Of a stretch of 64,000 nt of DNA, positions 17,904-27,208 are shown piece by piece. The stretch is taken from positions 868,001-932,000 of the forward strand of contig CP046866.1 of NCBI GenBank assembly GCA_009789175.1, given 5' to 3'. Made by a program: the position numbers and the translations under genes. The notes beneath the pieces were generated by a model, which made no database searches, was not told the DNA's origin, and saw only the letters and a list, made by a program, of their open reading frames with translations. The stretch is from Salinibaculum litoreum. Its GTDB lineage: Archaea > Halobacteriota > Halobacteria > Halobacteriales > Haloarculaceae. Each line of letters begins with the position of its first letter. Within the stretch, counting starts at the first letter, position 1.

Positions 17904-18989
17904 TTGTTGGCATCGCAATCTTCAACCACCGAGGCACCATCGAAGCGCCACTCAGATACAGCGGCCAGCAACGACTCTCGCTGGCGTAGCGAGAAACCGA
18001 CCAACAGTGCAGTGTCAGCGAAGCAAGCAGTACGAAAAGCGTCAGAAGACGACAGTGGCATCGTCGTCAATAATCCAAGTGTCGCCCGAACTCGTAGCGA
18101 AGACTGCGAGAAAACCAGTAGTGACTCCCGAGACACTGCACGGAGCTGGGCGTGGAATTTCGACACGGAAATCCCTTGTACGGAATGTGGCGCCGAAGAG
18201 TATACCCGTTCTGAGTCTGGTGAGTGGTACTGTGAGGAGTGTGGTGCCGTCCAGAGTCGAGGTGACGTTGAGCAGCGAAAGCCCGGCTGGACAAACCAAG
18301 AGGAACGTCGCTTGGGTCCGAGTACCGGGCCGTCCGATATTCAAATTGGAAGCTCTGTGGGCGCACCGTGGTCGAACGAGGGTGGTCGGTGGGCGAAGTA
18401 CAATGAACGGCTCTCATACCGGAACAAGCGGCTTCTCGACAGCCTCAAAGAAATCAAAGCACTCGTTTCGGCGCTGGAGCTGACTGGGACGACGTGCGAC
18501 GAGGCTGGGGCTCTCTTCCGAAAGACTGCCGAAGCGGGGCTACTAAAGGGTCGGTCGGTCGAAGCCGTCACAGCGGCGTGTGTCTATATTGCCGCACGGC
18601 AGAACTCTGAACCACTGACGTTCTCGTGGCTCGCGGACGTCTCCCCTGTCTCGGAGAGTGAAATTAGCAACACGTATCGGAAACTGCTCACGGAATTCGA
18701 GCTGGAAATGAACGTCCCCGTTCCCGCGGAGTTTGTCGACCGCATAGGCTCGGATGCGTCCCTCCCTGTCTCTGTCCGACATCGGGCACGTGAGATGCTT
18801 GAGAAAGTTGCTGAGGCTGGCGAACATATTGGGCAGAGTCCACCCGGTATGGCGGCTGCGGCACTCTACGGTGCCGCTATGGAGTCGGAGATTGGAATCA
18901 CGCAAGAGGATATCGCAGAGTGCGCCAGCGTCAGCGTGGTCACTCTTTCACGGCAGTGGCAGACAATCAAATCTAGCATCACAGAGTAA
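17904..18989 (+). CDS. TFB-family transcription initiation factor (TFIIB homologue)
   Basis: The product has an N-terminal zinc ribbon (CTEC...CEEC, starting near residue 93 of the longest form) and two cyclin-like repeats (from about 160 to the end; VTAACVYIAARQ and MAAAALYGAAM mark the equivalent helices). It would bind TBP/TATA and recruit RNA polymerase, choosing a promoter subset. The only ATG before the ribbon is at 17904, leaving about 90 Ser/Thr-rich residues in front of the ribbon, which is unusual; a GTG about 35 codons in may be the true start. An island-borne TFB could drive island promoters. It stands alone, with no promoter I can name. Confidence 0.85.
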   Translation: MLASQSSTTEAPSKRHSDTAASNDSRWRSEKPTNSAVSAKQAVRKASEDDSGIVVNNPSVARTRSEDCEKTSSDSRDTARSWAWNFDTEIPCTECGAEEYTRSESGEWYCEECGAVQSRGDVEQRKPGWTNQEERRLGPSTGPSDIQIGSSVGAPWSNEGGRWAKYNERLSYRNKRLLDSLKEIKALVSALELTGTTCDEAGALFRKTAEAGLLKGRSVEAVTAACVYIAARQNSEPLTFSWLADVSPVSESEISNTYRKLLTEFELEMNVPVPAEFVDRIGSDASLPVSVRHRAREMLEKVAEAGEHIGQSPPGMAAAALYGAAMESEIGITQEDIAECASVSVVTLSRQWQTIKSSITE

Positions 18990-19178
18990 TAATAGACCTG
19001 CCCTCTTGAAGTCTTCAATAGTAATAGGCTCAAGTAGCTGTGCTAACCACAACACGCATATTTATAATATGATCTTCAAACCTCCTCAACAAAAAATATA
19101 CACAAAATATCAGGCTGGTACGACATAGGAATATGCGCGCGGAAATCAATAGATGCTTCAATGACACTATGAGGAACG

Positions 19179-19187
19179 TTTTATACT
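19179..19187 (+). promoter_or_regulatory. TATA box of the winged-helix/TRAM gene
   Basis: TTTATACTC is centred 24 bases before the ATG at 19207, predicting a leaderless transcript. The preceding 190 bases hold no gene. Confidence 0.55.
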
Positions 19188-19206
19188 CAAAAACAGTGGA
19201 CGGCAC

Positions 19207-19965
19207 ATGGGAAAACACACCAAGCGAGATGAGGTGTGGAATGCAGCATTACAAAGGGCAGCTAAGGGAGAGAGTCCCAAGGTCAAAGATATAGCAGATT
19301 GTACATCTGTTTCGAAAAGCGAGAGTGTGATAAGCGAGACGCTTGATGTAATGTCAGACCTTGGGTGGCTTTCTAAGGAAGGTTCACATTTGTATAGATG
19401 GGAGCCAGGAGCCGCGTTCCAGAGTGGTGAAACTTGCTCTGTTGAATAGCGGTGCTGGCTGAGGGGATCGAAATTTGAGTCGGCTTGTTAGCGGTTAACG
19501 CTAGTGGTCTCAAGATCGATGTCGTCTCATCGTCACTCAGAGACCGCTATTCAACACGGCAGTGAAACTAAAGATGAAGGAGTGTTCGCTGCTAAACCGG
19601 TGACCGAAGTTCAGTCGCTATCCGAGGGCAAAATCTACAGTGGAAAGGTGGACAGAACCAGTAGTAGTGGAAATGGGATTGTGGCCGTGCCATCAAAATT
19701 AGATCATGATATGATCAATTTGGGCCCAATCGATCCCGATGCAGTAGGCGAAAGAGTAGAGTTCAAGTTTCTCGGATCGGTTTGGGGAGAATGCCTAACT
19801 GAAAAATATATTTATCAAGGATATAACCCTCAAGATGGGGTGTCATCATCGAGTTCCTCTGGTGGACAAGTCTCTCAAAATCCTACGACGACAAACCCGT
19901 TTCAATTCACTTCTAATAATAGCAAAAACGGTTTACTCAATGATAAAACGTGGACAGTTAGGTAG
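19207..19965 (+). pseudogene. Winged-helix + TRAM-domain regulator split by a MITE
   Basis: As it stands, an 80-aa frame (winged-helix: KVKDIADCTSVSKSESVISE) ends at a TAG supplied by the inserted element, and a second frame from about 19504 begins within the element. Excising 127 bp plus one 8-bp duplication restores one continuous 207-aa frame, with ...FQSGETKDEGVFAA... across the join. The C-terminal half (LSEGKIYSGKVDRTSSSGNG ... GERVEFKFLG) fits a TRAM nucleic-acid-binding domain, then a Ser-rich tail. A small DNA/RNA-binding regulator in its intact form. The truncated winged helix could still be made from its own promoter. Confidence 0.7.
19435..19561. mobile_element. 127-bp MITE with IS5-type ends and 8-bp target duplication
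   Basis: Left end TGCTCTGTTGAATAGCGGT, right end (complement) TGCCGTGTTGAATAGCGGT. Flanked by GTGAAACT at 19427-19434 and 19562-19569. The right terminal repeat is identical over 15 bases to that of the full IS at 27209-28137, so that transposase could mobilise it. No coding content of its own. Confidence 0.85.
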
Positions 19966-20061
19966 CCCAGCAGGCGCGTCGTGTATCTAGTACTATTGTC
20001 AACCGAAATCAGCCCCATTCACTCGTTGTATCTCTAGTTAAGATAACGTTGGATAAATCTG

Positions 20062-23000
20062 TCAGCTACCCACGAGTAGCTTGATTCTGCTTGCAGTCTG
20101 TGGCCCGACGTCATCGATCTCGCTCAATTCCTCACTGTCTGCTTTTTTGAGATCTTCCTTCGTGTGATACCCTGCACTCCGAAGACTCTCTGCGACACTC
20201 TCTGTGACGCCACCAATCTCCGTCAGTTCATCTCCCCTCTTGGGTTCACTCCCGGCCCCATCCTGTCCATCACCGTCCACACTCGCCCCATCTGTATCCT
20301 CATCATCGTGGGACGTCGTACCGCCGCCTCCATCGTCAGTGGTCGATGTACCCTCTTGCGCGTCTATCTTGATATCTGGTTTGTCAGGAAATCCGGCTAA
20401 AAGCTCCTCTGCCCGCTCAAATTCAGGCGTCGTCTCGACGAGTACCGGCAACGCCTCCCCGCTCTCCGGAGTTTTCGGAATCTGTATTTCGCCTGCTTCG
20501 GCCCTCTCGAGGCCAGAAAGGTAGGACACCAACTCGGCGATCGCTTCTGAAAGAGGGGCAGTCTCTATCGCTTGGAAGTCGTCTACGGAGTCTCCATTAC
20601 CATACTTCTCGCGGTACCCAGCCATAGTGAACTTCGCTCGTTCGTTCTGCTGTACGCCATAACTATCATTAGATGCACTGGATCCTTCCCCAGCCCATCG
20701 ACTTTTTACCAAGGCATGCCAGCGCGTCATCGGCTCGGACTCATCGAGGTAATCATCCATATCTTCACCGAGCAGTGCTTGCTGCACCGCGACCAGATTA
20801 CCCAGCACTTCGTAATATTCCGCTAATGGACTCGGTTCGAGTTCGCCGGACGTCGTTTCCTTCGGCTCTTTTCCCTTCTGTCCGGACTCCTGGAGTAGCT
20901 CTTTTACCTTCACGTCAGAGTCAACGCCTGCAGCCCGACAGGCCTCACCCCACGTGTCGAAATGGTCGTAAACATAGCTACTGCTGTATGCAGCGTGCTC
21001 GTCGAATTCAATCGCTTTCGGTCTTCTCTCAAGCTCGATTGCAAGTTCTCGAGTCTGGCCAATGACATCCTTTTTGTAGTCCATCCCAGCAGCAGCCGTC
21101 GCTTGCTTCACCGAATCGTATTTTCGCCTGTAAAATTGGGGTGGGTATTCACCGCACTCTTCGACGTGATGTCTCGCCGGCACATATCCTAATTCATCGT
21201 TTAGACGGTGTAGTTCGTCGAGCAGGTCTTCATTCGTGGGATACGGTATATCCGCCTCTCTCACTGCGTTTTCCCAGGATTCGAAATAGTCGGTGTACCA
21301 CTCTGAATCATATAGCCCAAGTTCGTCGACTTCACCTTTTGTTGGCGCCCGTCCTAGTTCTGAGCTCACATCTCGGAGCGCATTCAAGAGGCGTTCTTCG
21401 ACATTGATGTCCGTCTCTTGGAGGGCTGCTTCCCAGCTACCGAACACCTCCGAGTATTCTTGTGGGTTGATCCCATCGTAATCGTACATCTCGGTGTACG
21501 TCGGTAGGTGGCCGATGTCGCCAATGGCTTCCTCAAGCTTCAACAGAAGAGATTCCTGTACCCCGTTATCGGACTGCTCCCCCGGGGTTTTTCTGGAGTT
21601 GTCTGCCCCCAAACTACTGATATCTGGATAAGCCTCGTGAAATGCACTATTGACTGCTGCACTTTCTAAAAGTTCACTGAGTTTTGTCTGGTTGAGGTCC
21701 GCTTGTAACTCCTCGACGGCATCATCCGAGTGAACGCCTGCAGCTTGACAGGCGTCGGTCCAACCGTCAAAAGCCTCATACGTATCATAGACGCTATAGT
21801 TAGAAAATCGGTTGAAGTCTGAAGTCTTTGGACGGCGGCCGAGTGCGATGGCGATTGCTTTGATTGTATCCTCGAGGACCGACTTGGTGGTTTGTTCTGT
21901 TTCTTCGTCTTGGGTAGATGCTATTCTCTCAGTGTACACCTCAAAGAGGCCATCTGTTACTGGGGCATTTTCTATAACACCCTCTATCTCTTCTCGTGAC
22001 AACTCTGACAGTAATTCTTCCACAGCCTCTTCCGAATTTACACCTGCAGACTCACACGCATCACGCCATCCGTCGAAATAGTTGTAGATGTAGCTGGAGC
22101 TGTACGATGCATACTCGTCGAATTCTTTCGATTTGGGGCGGTGACCTAATCCGACAGCAATAGCCTCAATGGCGTTGAGGATGTCCGACTCATAGTCCAG
22201 TCCATCCTCTTCGGCGGCTTTGCGAACTGAACCGAACTGTTTCCGGTAGTGGCTTACTGGATAGTCGCCATGTTCTCTTACGTGGGCACTTGTCGGTACG
22301 TAGCCGAGCTCAGTTTCCAACCGACGTAGTTCGTCAAGTAACGTGGCTCGTGAGGGTTTCTCTAGTCCAGCTTCAGAAAGTGCCTCGTCGTAGCTTCCGA
22401 AACAGTCGTTGATCCGACTGCTGCTATGAGTGCCATACTCGTCGAATTCCGATTTTGTTGGCGCCCGTCCAAGTTCCCCAGCAACAGATTGGAGATCTTC
22501 GATCAACCGTTCTTCGATATCGATATCAGTTGTTTTGAGGGCGTCCTGCCAGCTTGTGAATTTCTTTGAGTATTCTTTCGCTTTGAACGGCCCGTTATCG
22601 TGCATATCTCCGTACTGTGGAACTCTCCCGAGTTCCTCAGCAACCTCTTCGATGACATCAATCATTTTCTCACGTCTCGATACCTCTTCGGAATCTATCG
22701 ATGAGGAAGGCGTCTCAGATTCGGTATCACCCTTCTTGTCTCCATTATCTTCGGCCGTACTCCCCTCGCTGTTCTCTACCGAATTCGTAGAGTAGTCTGC
22801 ACTCGTTTCCTCGAGATGACGAGCAGTCGTTTGGAGAGAGTCGATTTTCTGTTCTATGCCTGCGATACGTTCTTCGAGGCCATCTTTGTCAATTCCAGGT
22901 GCATTTTCGGCGAATATCTGACAGAGGCTATTATGTGCTCGGGACAGTTGGTCTCTCGCAGTATCGATATCATTGACTTCGTTGCCGACATTATTAGCTA

Positions 23001-23745
23001 TCTCTTCAGCTTCTTTGATTTGATGTAGTGTAGAATCCAGAACCGCTCCGTAGTCGACATACTCCGGGGAATCCTGACGTTCGCTTGACGAAGTTGACGT
23101 TGAATCAGATTTTTGCTGGCGTTCAACGGTGACTCCGTCAACATGCGTCTGGGTTTGCTGTCCGTTCTGTTGAGCCACATTGCTGTCTGTTGTAGAGTCT
23201 TTCCCAGCCGAGGGTGGCGAATCTGAGCCGACGGTGTCTGTTTCACCTTCTGTTTTCTCCTCAGACTGTTCACTATCTATTTGCTCTTGCCATCTGTTGA
23301 TATAATCGGTCGCAGCAGAGGTGTCCTTGTCCGAACGCGTGTAGAATTTAATCCGTTCTGACGATGATTTGATATTTAACAAGTTCTTCATGAATCCCTC
23401 CCCAAAATCCGCATTTACTACCTGATTCAATGGAATTGCAATGACCTCGTCACCGTCATCTTGGCCGACAACACAAAGGATACGGTTGGAAGTAACACCG
23501 AGGATTGTGCGATAGCTCGAGTTAGGAGCTATCGTTTCCTTGTCGTCTCCGCTGGTTACAGTAATCCCCTTCTTTCTATTCTCAAAGAGATATTCGAGCG
23601 ACTCATCTGGTTGGAGGTAGTTGAGGAAGGGCTTATCATGGAGATATCCTGTGGACGCAGATCTGCCATCTCCCTGCTTACTCAGCAAGTCTTTATCTAT
23701 TGTTCCTTCAGCCGACTCGATAATATCATAAATTTTGAGAGACAT
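20062..23745 (-). CDS. 1227-aa protein: PH-like domain, nine homing-endonuclease-associated repeats, HhH end
   Basis: Residues about 30-150 look like a bacterial PH-type domain (YLQPDESLEYLFENRKKG ... EVIAIPLNQVVNADFG). A low-complexity Ser/Glu linker and a coiled-coil stretch follow to about 350. Nine repeats of about 52 residues lie at about 355-945, each of the form ...ELGRxPTxxEFDE...Y...FGSWxxALxxAG, matching the HNH/homing-endonuclease-associated repeat family thought to bind DNA. Repeats 1-4 and 6-9 pair one to one, a block duplication. Residues 1175-1227 form a helix-hairpin-helix unit (IGGVTESVAESLRSAGYHT). The gene starts 20 bases after the upstream helicase stop, so the two form an operon. 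No nuclease motif seen; likely a DNA-binding or target-recognition partner. Confidence 0.8.
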   Translation of the reverse strand: MSLKIYDIIESAEGTIDKDLLSKQGDGRSASTGYLHDKPFLNYLQPDESLEYLFENRKKGITVTSGDDKETIAPNSSYRTILGVTSNRILCVVGQDDGDEVIAIPLNQVVNADFGEGFMKNLLNIKSSSERIKFYTRSDKDTSAATDYINRWQEQIDSEQSEEKTEGETDTVGSDSPPSAGKDSTTDSNVAQQNGQQTQTHVDGVTVERQQKSDSTSTSSSERQDSPEYVDYGAVLDSTLHQIKEAEEIANNVGNEVNDIDTARDQLSRAHNSLCQIFAENAPGIDKDGLEERIAGIEQKIDSLQTTARHLEETSADYSTNSVENSEGSTAEDNGDKKGDTESETPSSSIDSEEVSRREKMIDVIEEVAEELGRVPQYGDMHDNGPFKAKEYSKKFTSWQDALKTTDIDIEERLIEDLQSVAGELGRAPTKSEFDEYGTHSSSRINDCFGSYDEALSEAGLEKPSRATLLDELRRLETELGYVPTSAHVREHGDYPVSHYRKQFGSVRKAAEEDGLDYESDILNAIEAIAVGLGHRPKSKEFDEYASYSSSYIYNYFDGWRDACESAGVNSEEAVEELLSELSREEIEGVIENAPVTDGLFEVYTERIASTQDEETEQTTKSVLEDTIKAIAIALGRRPKTSDFNRFSNYSVYDTYEAFDGWTDACQAAGVHSDDAVEELQADLNQTKLSELLESAAVNSAFHEAYPDISSLGADNSRKTPGEQSDNGVQESLLLKLEEAIGDIGHLPTYTEMYDYDGINPQEYSEVFGSWEAALQETDINVEERLLNALRDVSSELGRAPTKGEVDELGLYDSEWYTDYFESWENAVREADIPYPTNEDLLDELHRLNDELGYVPARHHVEECGEYPPQFYRRKYDSVKQATAAAGMDYKKDVIGQTRELAIELERRPKAIEFDEHAAYSSSYVYDHFDTWGEACRAAGVDSDVKVKELLQESGQKGKEPKETTSGELEPSPLAEYYEVLGNLVAVQQALLGEDMDDYLDESEPMTRWHALVKSRWAGEGSSASNDSYGVQQNERAKFTMAGYREKYGNGDSVDDFQAIETAPLSEAIAELVSYLSGLERAEAGEIQIPKTPESGEALPVLVETTPEFERAEELLAGFPDKPDIKIDAQEGTSTTDDGGGGTTSHDDEDTDGASVDGDGQDGAGSEPKRGDELTEIGGVTESVAESLRSAGYHTKEDLKKADSEELSEIDDVGPQTASRIKLLVGS

Positions 23746-23765
23746 GATGCAATTAACAGTTCTCG

Positions 23766-26249
23766 TTATTCTGCTCTGAGTTCGGACAACGTAATTGCTT
23801 GTTGACTACTATCGGCCGAGGAGTCAACTCGGAGTGTTGTTATCCCCGCATCTGGGTGCCGTACAGCAACAGTATATCGCCCAACATGTGCCTGGATTTT
23901 CAGTTCCCCGGATTCATTTGTCCTCGCGCTCACAGCATGCTCGACGTTCACGAACGAGACGAATGCGTTGGATACTGGCTTGCCACCCGAGTCGTAGAAA
24001 GTAAATGTTGTTCTATCTGCCAACCCTCTCTCTTCTGTTGTTTCTGTTACTGCGGTTGTACTCTCCTCTAAATGGTTGGATCCGATAGTGTCTGTGTCTG
24101 CCTCTGTTCCCGACCATGCTTCCAGCACTACATTAGTTCCTGATTCTAGCTCTGCCTTGATATCTGCCAGTAGACTTTCAAGTTGGTCTCTGTGGTCTGT
24201 GTTCTCGGGCCAATTGTATACGTCATCGTGGTCTAGTGTCATAATCCGGTTGTGTCCTTCTTCAAGAAGCCGACCAACCGCATCAGGGACGATTTGGGAG
24301 GTGGTGGCGAAGATTGGTGCATTGTCGAACTGGTCTCCGAAGGACACGAATTGCTGTGCATCCTCAATGAGACTCTGGCCATCCTCCTCTGGAATCTGGC
24401 TCTTTTGCTCAGCGGGAATCCCAACGAGATCTACGAACGTCGCTTGTTTGTCGCCATCTGGGTTGCGAAGAACGCGACCTATCCGCTGAATCAGTTCCTT
24501 GTTCACACTTCCCGTCGACATGTTTATTCCGACGTCTGCGTGTTGCATGTCGACACCCTCTCCGATCAGGTCACCAGTGCCGATGAGCACACCCTCTTTG
24601 CCAGTTTCGTCGAACGAATCGACGATGTCTCGCTGTTCTGTACTACTATCAGTACCATAGACTGTGTAGACACGTTCGGATTGAATCTCATCGAAAGTGG
24701 ATAGGAGCTCGTCTAATCTGTCGATCTGTGAGTTGTTGTTCGTCAAAACGACGACCTTGCTGTCACGGTAGCGCTTGACAGTACTGACGACCACGTCTAA
24801 CTGCGGCGATTGGTTCCACCGCTGCGTCCGCCTGGAGAACAATGTAGTGACGAGTTCTTTGAAATCGTCGTTTTCCTGCTTCAATTCCTTGCCCTCTGAG
24901 GTGTGTGAAAACCTTCGGACGTCATCGTGCGTGCGGAGATGTCGATCAGACTCAATATCGAGGGTTCCGTCTTCTAGCTGTTTCTGGAATTTGTCGAAAC
25001 TGACTGCTGCTTTCTCTGTTATCTCCACGAATTCACCACCGGTGTCACCCGTTGGAGCGTACTCGACCCTCCAGTCGAACGTCGGAATGACTCCATCACG
25101 CTGTGCATCAGTGATACTGTAGTGTTTGATTTCCTGGCCAATCGTCGAGTCGAGTCTGTCTCGCAGCCTCGAATCAGCCTCTTTCCCTTCGTCGACGGAA
25201 CCAGAGAGTGCGAGGATGTCGTTCTCGAAGGACTTAAGTAATTGACCCCAGCCGGACCCGTTCGCATAGTGGTGAGCTTCGTCCAAGATGACGAGATCGT
25301 ACTCTATGTGGTCACGATTGAGAAGCGATTGTGCAGTCCGAAAGTGGATCCGACCCCAACTGAGTTCGACATCGTTACTGCCGCGTGTTCTGTCTTCTGG
25401 GATGTTCAGGTGACGGTCGAATTCACGTCTCCACTGCTCTAGAATCAGGTCGTTGTGAGCAACGATCAGTACATTCGCCTTCCGGTCGTTTCGCGGCTCC
25501 TCCAATCGGTCAATGTCTTCGTCAAGCGGATGTAGTCCGCCGTACCGAAGTGCAATCGCTGCGAGCCCCAATACCGTTTTACCCGTTGCTGTTGCCATGT
25601 TGGCGTAACCACGACAGTTCGATTCGGCCCAGCTACGGAGCGCATCTCGTTGGTGGTCCCACAGGGGTGTCATCATCTGGGGCTCATCCAGCTTAGCGAG
25701 GAGTCCTTGGTTGTACGTATCTTCGAACTTCTCAAGGATGTCACTCGCCTGTTCAGCTACGACTGGATCCGAAAAGAGCTGGATCAATATGTCTGCTGTC
25801 GAATTTGTCCCGCCACCCAACTGTGGATTTACTCGGCCGTGCGCATCGGTCAAAAGTTTCTCCAGCACAGCAGTAATCGCACGCTGTATATCATCCAATC
25901 CCGTCTCAGATTTTCCAATTTCGTAGCTCAACTGGTTGAGCAAATAAACCAACTGGCCCAATTCTTTACCAGTGACATCCTGCTTGACGACTGCTGGGAG
26001 GTCAGAATACTCACTGGCTGTGGCGACCATCCCCTGTCTGTAAAGCGGCCCCGCTTCTTCAGGAAAGTTGAATTTATCAAGATCGGTATCACCAATGCCG
26101 ATTCCAGTCTGGATATCGACCGCTACCTCGTCCAGATACGACGGCCACTGTGAGGACGGACGGTCATCAAGGAACGAGTCTTGCAGCTTTTCAGAGGGGG
26201 ACTGCTCAAACGCTCGTTCGTCAGCTAGACTGTCAATATTATGTGGCAT
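23766..26249 (-). CDS. SF2 helicase with C-terminal Ig-like domain
   Basis: The 827-aa product has an N-terminal helical region (1-190), then an XPB/RecG-like SF2 core: Walker A (MATATGKTVLG) near 220, DEAH (VILDEAHHY) near 320, SGS in the motif III position, and motif V/VI (GTGDLIGEGVDMQHADV ... QRIGRVLRNPDGD) near 575-620. Residues about 755-827 are a beta-sandwich of the carboxypeptidase-regulatory/Ig type (FYDSGGKPVSNAFVSF ... NESGELKIQAHVGRYTVAV), normally seen on secreted proteins and odd on a cytoplasmic helicase. It lies directly upstream of the repeat/HhH gene. Probably an island DNA translocase. Confidence 0.85.
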   Translation of the reverse strand: MPHNIDSLADERAFEQSPSEKLQDSFLDDRPSSQWPSYLDEVAVDIQTGIGIGDTDLDKFNFPEEAGPLYRQGMVATASEYSDLPAVVKQDVTGKELGQLVYLLNQLSYEIGKSETGLDDIQRAITAVLEKLLTDAHGRVNPQLGGGTNSTADILIQLFSDPVVAEQASDILEKFEDTYNQGLLAKLDEPQMMTPLWDHQRDALRSWAESNCRGYANMATATGKTVLGLAAIALRYGGLHPLDEDIDRLEEPRNDRKANVLIVAHNDLILEQWRREFDRHLNIPEDRTRGSNDVELSWGRIHFRTAQSLLNRDHIEYDLVILDEAHHYANGSGWGQLLKSFENDILALSGSVDEGKEADSRLRDRLDSTIGQEIKHYSITDAQRDGVIPTFDWRVEYAPTGDTGGEFVEITEKAAVSFDKFQKQLEDGTLDIESDRHLRTHDDVRRFSHTSEGKELKQENDDFKELVTTLFSRRTQRWNQSPQLDVVVSTVKRYRDSKVVVLTNNNSQIDRLDELLSTFDEIQSERVYTVYGTDSSTEQRDIVDSFDETGKEGVLIGTGDLIGEGVDMQHADVGINMSTGSVNKELIQRIGRVLRNPDGDKQATFVDLVGIPAEQKSQIPEEDGQSLIEDAQQFVSFGDQFDNAPIFATTSQIVPDAVGRLLEEGHNRIMTLDHDDVYNWPENTDHRDQLESLLADIKAELESGTNVVLEAWSGTEADTDTIGSNHLEESTTAVTETTEERGLADRTTFTFYDSGGKPVSNAFVSFVNVEHAVSARTNESGELKIQAHVGRYTVAVRHPDAGITTLRVDSSADSSQQAITLSELRAE

Positions 26250-26375
26250 ATTATTAATGTAAGTGGTTGGTAATCACGTGCTTTGAGATGGATTCACATA
26301 TACCTTTACGTACCAACAATTGGCGTGGGGTTTAGAGTTAGCCTTTTTCCCTTGATACTTGTTATTTGAGTGGCT

Positions 26376-26987
26376 CTATCTTTTCTCACACTGCTTCCGA
26401 TAGTACTCTCTCACCAGACAGCTACATTCGCTACACTTCACTCGAGGAGGTGATTGGTCAGCCTCGACACTCTCTGCGGCCGTGTTTCTATCAGGGGATG
26501 ACCCGAGGTGCTCAAACCAGCTTTCCTCAGTACCGACGAGCATGAACTCAACTGGAAGAGTCCCTATCGTCTGGCGAGTCTGCTCAGGAAGCACGAGAGC
26601 ATTGGCGAGATACAGTTCTCCGGCACAATTGGGGCAACGGTCGACGTTAATGCCTACTACACCTTTTGGAACATCAGGACTGCTTTTCAGTCGCTCACGA
26701 CGGCGTTCAGGTCCATCGTATAGTGGACGTTTTGGATTACATCCAACGACTGACTCGAATCGGTACCATTCCCCGGATGTCCAGTCTATGCTGTGTCCCG
26801 GCGAGTCTGGGGTGAACACCATCAGTCGTGAAACACCCTTAGTATCGGTAATCTCTAACACTATGATGCCATCACTCCCTCCAGCGACGACGCTCGTTAC
26901 CTTTGAGGTGAACGTGTAGACTGCATTGTGATTGACTGTGCTGAGTGCAGACATGGTCGAACAGGATGCGATGTGGGGCACACTCAC
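26376..26987 (-). CDS. OB-fold plus zinc-ribbon nucleic-acid-binding protein
   Basis: Residues about 20-90 (VYTFTSKVTSVVAGGSDG ... WTSGEWYRFESVVGC) fit a single-strand-binding OB fold. CPNC near 118 and CSEC...C near the C-terminus could form a split zinc ribbon. The ATG at 26954 (MSALSTVNHN) is an alternative start giving 192 residues. It is co-oriented with and 126 bases upstream of the helicase gene, so an accessory DNA-binding subunit is likely. The OB segment resembles the C-terminal part of the protein at 31317-33698, suggesting the two modules act in the same process. Family not identified. Confidence 0.65.
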   Translation of the reverse strand: MSVPHIASCSTMSALSTVNHNAVYTFTSKVTSVVAGGSDGIIVLEITDTKGVSRLMVFTPDSPGHSIDWTSGEWYRFESVVGCNPKRPLYDGPERRRERLKSSPDVPKGVVGINVDRCPNCAGELYLANALVLPEQTRQTIGTLPVEFMLVGTEESWFEHLGSSPDRNTAAESVEADQSPPRVKCSECSCLVREYYRKQCEKR

Positions 26988-27153
26988 TCACGAGAGACAG
27001 ATGCTACTACTTGAATCGCTAAAATGGTAGTTCGTGGTGATTCAGATTAATACTTGGAAGAAAAGAATATATTATCACGAAAATTTAGCTACTACTAGGT
27101 AGCCTTGTTGAATATTTTACGCAGTAACACAGACAACGATAATTTTCAGCGGA

Positions 27154-27163
27154 TTATTAAATA
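27154..27163 (+). promoter_or_regulatory. TATA box of the interrupted nuclease gene
   Basis: TTATTAAATA is centred about 24 bases before the original ATG at 27183, fitting a leaderless transcript. The insertion sequence now separates this promoter from most of the gene. Confidence 0.5.
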
Positions 27164-27182
27164 TCCCGAAGAGCCGTAAAGT

Positions 27183-27208
27183 ATGAAGACATCTGCCGCC
27201 GTTCAAAC
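27183..27208 (+). pseudogene. Original first eight codons of the nuclease gene
   Basis: ATG at 27183 followed by seven codons (MKTSAAVQ) runs into the IS. Removing the IS and one GTTCAAAC copy joins it in frame with ACC GCT CTT... at 28144, so this was the original start of the gene now read from 28111. Confidence 0.75.

Noticed and set aside
17861-18166. 101-codon minus-strand frame opposite the TFB N-terminus
   Set aside because: Low-complexity product with no recognisable domain; overlaps the TFB frame. It does add doubt to the TFB start.
27104-27118. Solo copy of the TGTTGAATA insertion-sequence end
   Set aside because: GCCTTGTTGAATA resembles the IS ends, but no partner end or target duplication is found nearby; could be chance in AT-rich sequence.
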